A stretch of 35,350 nt of DNA. Source: Bacteroidota bacterium (GTDB taxonomy: Bacteria > Bacteroidota > Bacteroidia > Sphingobacteriales > Sphingobacteriaceae). The notes below the pieces were generated by a model that ran no database searches, was not told the origin of the DNA, and was given only the letters and a program-made list of their open reading frames with translations. The position numbers and the translations under genes are program-made. How positions within the stretch are numbered: position 1 is the stretch's first letter; the number at the start of each line of letters is the position of its first letter. Shown here in pieces: positions 28,897 through 35,350 of this stretch. The DNA lies in the NCBI GenBank assembly GCA_016868395.1, contig VGGW01000005.1, forward strand, positions 1 through 35,350, written 5' to 3'.

Positions 28897-29835
28897 GTGG
28901 CATCAGATAGCATCCTATCCATAAAGAATATATTGGTAACGGGATCTTCAGGTTTTGTAGGGCTCAACCTCGGCCCCTATTTAAGTTCAACAACAAAATG
29001 GATCATTACACCATTTGACCGGAATAATATATCTTTTATTGGCGACCAAAATTTTTATGATGCAGATTATGTCGTACATCTTGCCGGGAAAGCTCATGAT
29101 TTAAAGAACGTTTCAAACCCGGATGATTATTACCAAGGTAATACAGAGTTAACTAAAAGGCTATATGATGTTTTTTTAAAATCAAATGCGAAAAAATTCA
29201 TATTTATCAGTTCAGTTAAAGCCAGTGCAGATGTTGTTGAAGGAAAATTAACAGAAAGCGATGTTCCGGCTCCACAAACACATTACGGGAAATCAAAGCT
29301 AATGGCAGAGGAGTACATAAAGAGCCAGCCTTTACCGGATGGAAAGTCTTTTTATATTCTTCGTCCCTGCATGATCCACGGTCCTGGCAACAAAGGAAAT
29401 CTTAATCTACTCTATAAACTAATTTCTAAGGGTATACCTTACCCTCTGGCTGCATTTGAAAATAAGCGCTCATTTTTGAGTGTCGACAATCTTTGTTTTG
29501 TGATCCGGGAATTACTTGAGCGCGATGACATTCCTTCCGGAATTTATAATGTTGCCGATGACGAAGCTTTGTCTACCAATAATCTCATTAAGCTTATAGC
29601 TGATGCATCTGATAGAAGCCCAAAATTATGGAAAATAAATCCTGGATTGATCAGGTCTCTTGCAAAGCTTGGTGATATATTAAAACTTCCTTTAACAACA
29701 GAGCGGCTAAACAAACTAACTGAAAATTATATCGTTGATAATACTAAAATCAGACAGGCCTTGGGTAAGGAATTTCCTGTTCATGCCAGGGCGGGAATTA
29801 TCAAAACGATAAGTTCATTTCAAAATCCCAATTAA
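28897..29835 (+). CDS. NAD-dependent epimerase/dehydratase, WbpV-like
   Basis: 312 aa, GTG start; ILVTGSSGFVGLNLGPYL, VVHLAGKAHDLKNVSNPDDYYQGNTELTKRLYD, FIFISSVKASAD, YGKSKLMAEEYIK, ILRPCMIHGPGNKGNL. Sits directly before the WbpL-like gene, as in Pseudomonas O-antigen loci. Confidence 0.78.
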   Translation: MASDSILSIKNILVTGSSGFVGLNLGPYLSSTTKWIITPFDRNNISFIGDQNFYDADYVVHLAGKAHDLKNVSNPDDYYQGNTELTKRLYDVFLKSNAKKFIFISSVKASADVVEGKLTESDVPAPQTHYGKSKLMAEEYIKSQPLPDGKSFYILRPCMIHGPGNKGNLNLLYKLISKGIPYPLAAFENKRSFLSVDNLCFVIRELLERDDIPSGIYNVADDEALSTNNLIKLIADASDRSPKLWKINPGLIRSLAKLGDILKLPLTTERLNKLTENYIVDNTKIRQALGKEFPVHARAGIIKTISSFQNPN

Positions 29836-29892
29836 AATAATTTCCCATTCTGAATCTTGTTTAATTCCCCGAATTAATTAACCTTTGCAGCT

Positions 29893-30873
29893 ATGCTGCA
29901 ACTGTTATATCTTCCGGTATTAGCTTTAATACTCCTGTTTTATTTCAGGCTTGCGGTTCAGTTTAAAATAATTGATAAACCGAATCAGCGAAGTTCACAT
30001 TCCCGTATAACCATTCGGGGAGGTGGTATTATTTTCCCAATCGCGATCTTACTTCAAGCCCTATTCAGCGGCTTTCAATACCCCCTTTTTACTTCTGGTC
30101 TTTTACTTATCAGTATTGTCAGCTTTTATGACGATCTGAGACCTTTATCCAACAAGGTCCGGATTTTAGTACATCTGATTGCTGTTTCTTTGCTCTTCAT
30201 GCAGACAGGTTTGTGGACTTACCCGGTCTGGATTGTTATTCCAGTTTATATTCTGGTTATTGGTACTATTAATGCATATAATTTCATGGATGGTATCAAC
30301 GGGATTACTGGTGCATATAGCCTTATTACGATACTAAGCTTATATTTCATTAATGAATCTCATATTTCATTCGCTTTAAGTGAATGGCTGATTGTTGCCG
30401 CTCTATCTTTACTTGTATTCAATTTTTTCAATTTCAGGAAGAAGGCTAAATGCTTTGCCGGAGATGTAGGAAGTGTAAGTATGGCTTTTATCATTATTTT
30501 CTTTCTCTTATTGTTGATTATTCAAAGCGGAGATCTGAAGTATATCGGTCTGCTTTTAATTTATGGACTGGATACAGTGAGTACCCTGATTTTCAGGTTA
30601 ATCCGTAGGGAAAATATCTTTGAAGCCCATCGGAGCCATTTTTACCAATATCTGGTCAACGGCAAGGGCTGGCCTCATTTACAGGTTTCTTCCTTGTACA
30701 TGTTGGTACAGGTGCTCGTTAATGTAGTAATTATTTATTCTGATTGGGATGCATTTACCTTTCTGGTTTTTATTCTGCTTTCCGGACTGGCTTTTGTTGG
30801 GATGAGGTTTGTTGTGGAGGGAAGGGGGCGATTAATGGGGAAGGGATTAGCAAATGAGAAAATTAGCAAATGA
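29893..30873 (+). CDS. WecA/MraY-family polyprenyl-phosphate sugar-1-phosphate transferase, WbpL-like
   Basis: 326 aa polytopic protein; SSHSRITIRGGGIIFPIAI, SFYDDLRPLSNKVRILVHL, GTINAYNFMDGINGITGAYSL, CFAGDVGSVSMAFIIIF, RREN(I)FEAHRSHFYQ. Confidence 0.87.
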   Translation: MLQLLYLPVLALILLFYFRLAVQFKIIDKPNQRSSHSRITIRGGGIIFPIAILLQALFSGFQYPLFTSGLLLISIVSFYDDLRPLSNKVRILVHLIAVSLLFMQTGLWTYPVWIVIPVYILVIGTINAYNFMDGINGITGAYSLITILSLYFINESHISFALSEWLIVAALSLLVFNFFNFRKKAKCFAGDVGSVSMAFIIIFFLLLLIIQSGDLKYIGLLLIYGLDTVSTLIFRLIRRENIFEAHRSHFYQYLVNGKGWPHLQVSSLYMLVQVLVNVVIIYSDWDAFTFLVFILLSGLAFVGMRFVVEGRGRLMGKGLANEKISK

Positions 30874-30880
30874 GCAAATG
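30846..30880 (+). repeat. Short direct repeat ATTAGCAAATGAG (2 exact copies plus a partial) overlapping the 3' end and stop codon of the WbpL-like gene
   Basis: attagcaaatgag at 30846-30858 and 30862-30874, followed by caaatg; the CDS stop TGA (30871-30873) is inside the second copy. Confidence 0.7.
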
Positions 30881-30939
30881 GGAAGGGTGGTTCAATTAAC
30901 AATATGAATTCATGCTTGCAGTTCAGCTGATAAGGTGAG

Positions 30940-30972
30940 GCATTCCAAGCATATTTTGAATGCTATTTTTTC
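30940..30972 (+). terminator. Weak intrinsic-terminator-like hairpin
   Basis: GCATTC (30940-30945) / GAATGC (30958-30963) inverted repeat followed by a T7 run at 30966-30972; ~70 bp after the WbpL-like CDS. Confidence 0.3.
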
Positions 30973-31141
30973 CGCGGAATAATTTATTTTTTATTTCTCG
31001 CTAATACGCCAAGACGCGAATGGGTGCCGGCTAGAAAATCACTGGTTTGAGATGATCTATTTTGCGTCCCTGCGTCTCTGCGAGAGTTTTTTGTCGTGTC
31101 GGGTCAAGCCCACCATTGATAATGCCTTGTATGGGTACTAC

Positions 31142-31208
31142 GATTCCAGCCACCGAGCTGGGATCTCCTGTTTATTACCACTGTTTGTCATCCTGGCGGA
31201 GGCCAGGA
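31142..31208. repeat. Two adjacent hairpin-forming intergenic repeat elements
   Basis: GATTCCAGC-CACCGA-GCTGGGATC (31142-31165; 9-bp stem with one G.T) and TCCTGGC-GGAG-GCCAGGA (31191-31208; perfect 7-bp stem). Confidence 0.6.
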
Positions 31209-31401
31209 CCTTCTGTTATACAAAAGAGGAGTATCTCTGTAAGTACCCCTAATTTCAAACAGTTTTATTTAGAGCATAATCATCTTTACGGACCCAGTTA
31301 CATTTCATTAGATTCAGCCTTGTTTCATTTGGGGTGGAAACAATATTACTGCGCTTTAGTTCGTGAATATTCATTTTACTTCAATATTATTTCTTTTACT
31401 A

Positions 31402-31580
31402 CCCTGTAGTCGGTGTTCTCACCCTACCCCTGCCCTGTAGTCGGTGTTCTCACCCTACCCCTGCCCTGTGGTCGGTGTTGTCACCGTACCCCTGTGGTTG
31501 CCCTGTGGTTGGTGTTATCACCATACCACCTCCCTGTGGGTGCCCTGTGGTCGGTGATCTCACCATACCACCTCCCTCCA
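31402..31580 (+). repeat. REP-like hairpin repeat array, five units, upstream of the RAYT gene
   Basis: Units start with CCCTGT(A/G)G at 31402, 31433, 31464, 31501 and 31543. Units 1 and 2 are identical 31-mers (CCCTGTAGTCGGTGTTCTCACCCTACCCCTG). Each contains a GGTG...CACC hairpin core. Confidence 0.85.
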
Positions 31581-31660
31581 CCATATTCCGAATTCTCAAT
31601 CTTAGCTACCGCTTACTAATTACCCAAAAAAATTATTAGTCACTGGGTATAAGTTTAACC

Positions 31661-32173
31661 ATGAATCACGGAGACATGGAATTCTTCACTGTCACCTGCC
31701 TAAATTGGCAGACCTTACTTGATGAAGACAAACACAAACAGATAATCCTTGACAGCCTTGAATTTTTGGTCAAGGAGGAACGGATATGGCTCTATGCATA
31801 TGTAATTATGCCAAACCATATGCATGTACTTTGGCGCAAGCGTAACGACTGGATTGAAAAAAATGTTCAGCAGAATTTTCTCAAATATACCGCACAACAA
31901 ATTAAGTTCAACTTGCTTGATAACAATCCAAATGTACTGGCTAAATATACGAGTACACAAGGTGACAGGCAGTTTCATTTCTGGGAGCGAAGGGCCTACA
32001 GAGCCAGAATATTAACAAGAGCTGTGGCTGAACACAAAATAGATTATATACATTTCAACCCTGTTAAGGCTGGATATTGTAAACTGCCGGAGGAGTATTT
32101 ATTCTCTTCAGCCCAGTACTACTTTTTGAACCAAGGCAATCCTCTTCTTACTCATTACATGGAGCATCTTTGA
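31661..32173 (+). mobile_element. RAYT / IS200-like (Y1, HUH) transposase, 170 aa
   Basis: FFTVTCLNWQTLL, LYAYVIMPNHMHVLW (HxH), FWERRAYRARI, KIDYIHFNPVKAGYCKLPEEYLFSSAQYY (catalytic Tyr region). Flanked by REP-like arrays. Confidence 0.85.
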
Positions 32174-32188
32174 GCCTGAGCTGTGATA

Positions 32189-32314
32189 GGCTGGTACGGT
32201 GTTAGGCTGATACGGTGTTAGGCTGGTACGGTGTTAGACTGGTACGGTGTTGACTGGTACGGTGACAACACCGACCAGAGGGGACACCGACCAGAGGGGA
32301 CACCGCCCGGAGGG
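32189..32314 (+). repeat. REP-like tandem array downstream of the RAYT: ~5 units of GGCTGGTACGGTGTTA then ~3 units of ACACCGACCAGAGGGG
   Basis: Units at 32189, 32205, 32221, 32237 (15 nt), 32252, then 32268, 32284, 32300; 16-bp period. Segment 32256-32276 is the exact reverse complement of 31470-31490. Confidence 0.88.
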
Positions 32315-32350
32315 ATTTTTTTTTACATTCTAATGATTAATTAAAAATAC

Positions 32351-32358
32351 TATATTTG
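32351..32358 (+). promoter_or_regulatory. Candidate Bacteroidota-type -7 box (TAnnTTTG) upstream of the WbpM-like gene
   Basis: TATATTTG at 32351-32358, 20 bp before the assigned TTG start; no clear -33 TTG element seen. Confidence 0.35.
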
Positions 32359-32378
32359 TTGAGCAACAATTAAAGGAT

Positions 32379-34346
32379 TTGTTTAGCCACATCAATATTG
32401 TACCTCGCTGGATCATTTTTTGCCTGGATCTGATTTTTTGTGCAGTTTCCCTGGCTTGTGCCTATTTTCTTAAATTCAATTTCATTTCAGATGAGATCAA
32501 TATAAATGAACTGAGTCGAAATGTTTTCGTATTTGCCGCTGTAAACAGTCTGGTATTCCTGGCTTTGAAGACTTATGCCGGAATTATTCGATACACCAGT
32601 GCTCAGGATACTTTCCGGATCCTCTTCTCGGTGTTCATCAGCAATGGCTTGTTTTTCATCTTTAATTTAATGCTCCTCAGCTTTGATCGGGATCCCTATA
32701 TTTCTAATGTGATTCTGGTGATCAATGGCCTGGGTGGATTTTTAGTGCTGATCACGTATCGCGTGGTGGTCAAATATTTCTTCATGTATCTGAAGAATTT
32801 CAAGGTGGATAAGCGTCGGGTAATTATTTATGGAGCAGGGGAAGCCGGTATTGCCGTCAAAAGGACTCTGGATCATGATCCTAAAATCAATATGGTTCTC
32901 ACTGCTTTTATCGACGATGATGAGCGTAAGTTGGGCAAATCCATCGATGGGATCAAAATCTATCATACCCGTGATTTCAGCACACTCATAGAACAGCAGA
33001 AAATTGACAATCTGATTATTGCCTCTCAAAACATTCCTTACGAAGCCAAGAATATAATCGTAGATATTTGTCTGGAACACGGGATTAAGGTCTTGACCCT
33101 CCCTCCGGTCAGATCCTGGATCAGGGGACAGCTATCTACTAAGCAAATCAAAGACATCAAGATTGAGGATCTGCTGGAACGCGAGCCGATTGAGATACAT
33201 AATGACCTGATTTCTGATCAGATCAAAGGAAAGCGCATTCTGATTACAGGCGCTGCCGGATCCATCGGTTCAGAGATTGTCAGGCAGCTGATCAACTTCA
33301 ATCCGCAATTAATCATTCTAAACGATCAGAGCGAAACTCAGCTTAATGACCTTTGTCTGGAATTTCAGGATGGGCATTTTAAAAATAATTTTCATTGCTT
33401 TATTGGTGATGTGAGAGATTATCAGCGTATGGAATTGCTTTTCCAAACCTTTAAACCTCATTATGTTTACCATGCTGCAGCCTATAAACATGTGCCGCTG
33501 ATGGAACATCATCCCGCAGAAGCGGTTCGAACCAATGTGATGGGCACCAAAATCCTGGCCGACTTTTCTGTCAAGTATGGCGTGCAGAAATTTGTGATGA
33601 TCTCAACGGATAAGGCGGTTAACCCGACCAATGTGATGGGTGCTTCCAAACGTATAGCCGAAATTTATGTACAGTCGCTCTTCAATTCATTTAAATATCA
33701 GGAACCTGGCCTGTACACCAACGGACTCAGTCACCTGAATAAAGATCGTACAGGCGTGAATACCAAATTCATTACCACACGATTCGGCAATGTATTGGGC
33801 TCCAATGGTTCGGTCATTCCTCGCTTTAAAGCACAGATTCAGAAAGGGGGACCGATCACCGTCACTCACCCCGAAATTACCCGCTATTTTATGACCATAC
33901 CTGAGGCCTGCCGTTTGGTATTGGAGGCCGGTTCTATGGGTGAGGGTGGGGAAATCTTCATTTTTGATATGGGTAAGTCGGTAAAGATTATGGAACTGGC
34001 TAAAAAGATGATTCGTTTATCCGGCCTCATACCTAATCAGGATATTTCCATTGAATTTTCGGGACTAAGACCCGGTGAGAAGCTCTACGAGGAACTACTA
34101 AACGACCAGGAAAATACGATGCCTACCCATCATGAGAAGATTATGGTGGCTCAGGTTAGAGAATACCATTTTCATACCATCAATGATCATATTCGAGAAC
34201 TGATTCAACTGAGTTGTGAATACAAAGACCGTCAGGTAGTGATGAAAATGAAGGAGATTGTGCCGGAGTTCAAGAGCAACAATTCAATCTATGAGGTCTT
34301 GGATAATCTCGTGGAAACTCCCTTAAAGGCGATTTCTAAAATTTAA
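32379..34346 (+). CDS. Membrane-anchored nucleotide-sugar 4,6-dehydratase (WbpM/CapD/FlaA1-like)
   Basis: 655 aa, TTG start; N-terminal TM segments; RVIIYGAGEAGIAVKRTL; second Rossmann ILITGAAGSIGSEIVRQLI; AAYKHVPLMEHHPAEAVRTNVMGTK; MISTDKAVNPTNVMGASKRIAE; TRFGNVLGSNGSVIPRFKAQI. Confidence 0.9.
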   Translation: MFSHINIVPRWIIFCLDLIFCAVSLACAYFLKFNFISDEININELSRNVFVFAAVNSLVFLALKTYAGIIRYTSAQDTFRILFSVFISNGLFFIFNLMLLSFDRDPYISNVILVINGLGGFLVLITYRVVVKYFFMYLKNFKVDKRRVIIYGAGEAGIAVKRTLDHDPKINMVLTAFIDDDERKLGKSIDGIKIYHTRDFSTLIEQQKIDNLIIASQNIPYEAKNIIVDICLEHGIKVLTLPPVRSWIRGQLSTKQIKDIKIEDLLEREPIEIHNDLISDQIKGKRILITGAAGSIGSEIVRQLINFNPQLIILNDQSETQLNDLCLEFQDGHFKNNFHCFIGDVRDYQRMELLFQTFKPHYVYHAAAYKHVPLMEHHPAEAVRTNVMGTKILADFSVKYGVQKFVMISTDKAVNPTNVMGASKRIAEIYVQSLFNSFKYQEPGLYTNGLSHLNKDRTGVNTKFITTRFGNVLGSNGSVIPRFKAQIQKGGPITVTHPEITRYFMTIPEACRLVLEAGSMGEGGEIFIFDMGKSVKIMELAKKMIRLSGLIPNQDISIEFSGLRPGEKLYEELLNDQENTMPTHHEKIMVAQVREYHFHTINDHIRELIQLSCEYKDRQVVMKMKEIVPEFKSNNSIYEVLDNLVETPLKAISKI

Positions 34347-34399
34347 TTCAAGCCTCGTTTAACTTACTATTCTTGTTCAAAATAATAAACATTATCCTA

Positions 34400-35350
34400 A
34401 TGCCTGATCATAGGTTCTTGATGTTAGGATGGATGCTCTTGGCTGTTGTTTGCTCCGGACCTGTTTTTGCTCAATCGATTCCCCTTGGCTTCCAGCCTTA
34501 TGAAGACTATTACCGTAGAAAACAATTAAATGGAGAGTTGGATTCCACACTTTCCTTTACCGTTCGTCCGATTTCACCTGCTTGGGTACAGAGCAGGCGG
34601 GAAGTGGCATCCGACAGCCTGCTGAATCCGGGAAGAACTATCCTGACAACAGCTTCCGGTAAAAGCAAAATTGTTCTTCTCCCTGCCTTCTGGCAGCAAG
34701 GGTATTATGGGAATCCGACAATAAATCGTAATGACGGACTGATGATTTCGGCGAAAGGATATCAAAGTTTTCTGACTGCGGGTTTTTTTGCGAAGGCCGG
34801 ACCTTTGAGTATTCAGTTTAAACCGGAATATGTTTTTGCCGGGAATGCGAAGTTCAGGGAGTACCGTTCTCATATGGGTTCTGCCGATCTTCCGGTTCGA
34901 TTTGGTGAGAAACCTTACTCGGCATTATCCTGGGGTCAAAGTAGTGTGCGTCTGACTTTCAATCCGGTTTCATTGGGGATCTCTAATGAAAATCTTTGGT
35001 GGGGCCCGGGTATGCAAAATTCTATTCTGATGTCAAATACTGCTCCCGGCTTTAAACATCTGACCCTCAATACGAGTCGGCCGCTGCGTACCCCGATAGG
35101 CTCGATTGAAACGCAGATTATTGCGGCAAGATTGGAAGGTTCGGGCTTTACACCGGGCTTAGCTGAAGACTGGAGGTATTTATCCGGGATGGTGTTTAGC
35201 TATCAGCCGCGCTGGCTTCCGGGCTTGTTTCTCGGATTAACCAGAAGTTTTCAGACGTATCATGAGGATATGGATGATGGTTTTGACGATTATTTGCCAC
35301 TGTTTCAGGCCTTTCAAAAGGTCAAGACGAATGAGGATGCCAAATTAAGA
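34400..35350 (+). CDS. Wzi-like capsule assembly outer-membrane protein, 3'-truncated by window end
   Basis: Open frame from ATG 34400 to the window edge; signal-peptide-like MPDHRFLMLGWMLLAVVCSGPVFAQS; ISNENLWWGPGMQNSILMSNTAPGFKHLTLNTSRPLRTPIGSIETQII. Not in the supplied ORF track because it lacks a stop. Confidence 0.8.
   Translation, partial: MPDHRFLMLGWMLLAVVCSGPVFAQSIPLGFQPYEDYYRRKQLNGELDSTLSFTVRPISPAWVQSRREVASDSLLNPGRTILTTASGKSKIVLLPAFWQQGYYGNPTINRNDGLMISAKGYQSFLTAGFFAKAGPLSIQFKPEYVFAGNAKFREYRSHMGSADLPVRFGEKPYSALSWGQSSVRLTFNPVSLGISNENLWWGPGMQNSILMSNTAPGFKHLTLNTSRPLRTPIGSIETQIIAARLEGSGFTPGLAEDWRYLSGMVFSYQPRWLPGLFLGLTRSFQTYHEDMDDGFDDYLPLFQAFQKVKTNEDAKLR

Noticed and set aside
31402-31580. 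CRISPR-like spaced repeats
   Set aside because: Repeats are directly abutting or nearly so, units diverge, there are no unique spacers of constant length, and no cas genes are visible. REP-like hairpins fit better.
31052-31619. ORFs 31052-31252, 31062-31409 and 31413-31619 as genes
   Set aside because: They translate through hairpin repeats and tandem arrays (Cys/Pro/His-rich low-complexity products), overlap in different frames and lack recognisable motifs.
1-35350. tRNA, rRNA, prophage, toxin-antitoxin or defence genes
   Set aside because: None recognised by motif; all sizeable ORFs fit glycan biosynthesis, export or the single RAYT element.

Overview
This looks like one large, almost entirely + strand surface-polysaccharide (O-antigen/capsule-type) biosynthesis locus from a Bacteroidota genome. 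The taxon is inferred from gene style, the AT-rich composition and a TAnnTTTG-type promoter candidate. In order it encodes: an AsnB-like amidotransferase lacking the N-terminal Cys; a putative GT-B enzyme; a PglK/MsbA-type ABC exporter; two small-molecule or sugar methyltransferases; glycosyltransferases; a CapE-CapF-CapG (UDP-L-FucNAc) cassette; another methyltransferase; a hexapeptide acetyltransferase; a probable TIGR04372-type glycosyltransferase; an SDR / domain-inverted HldE-like / GT4 / GmhA-like heptose module; an AT3-SGNH acyltransferase split by an in-frame TGA and carrying a G10 tract; an EpsG/Wzy-like polymerase candidate; more glycosyltransferases, including a tandem fusion; sugar epimerases; and a WbpV-WbpL-...-WbpM-like end. 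A RAYT-type (IS200-like) transposase flanked by two inverted REP-like repeat arrays sits between the WbpL-like and WbpM-like genes. The window ends inside a Wzi-like outer-membrane capsule assembly gene that is missing from the ORF track because it is open at the edge. The strongest leads are (1) the RAYT with inverted arrays sharing a 21-bp inverted match and hairpin covariation, (2) the acyltransferase with a TGG-to-TGA stop in its LWHWPLL motif plus a G10 tract, (3) the inverted HldE-like heptose module, and (4) the AsnB homologue beginning MSRIAG instead of MCGIAG. No clearly unprecedented defence or regulatory system was identified. All family calls come from reading motifs; no searches were run.
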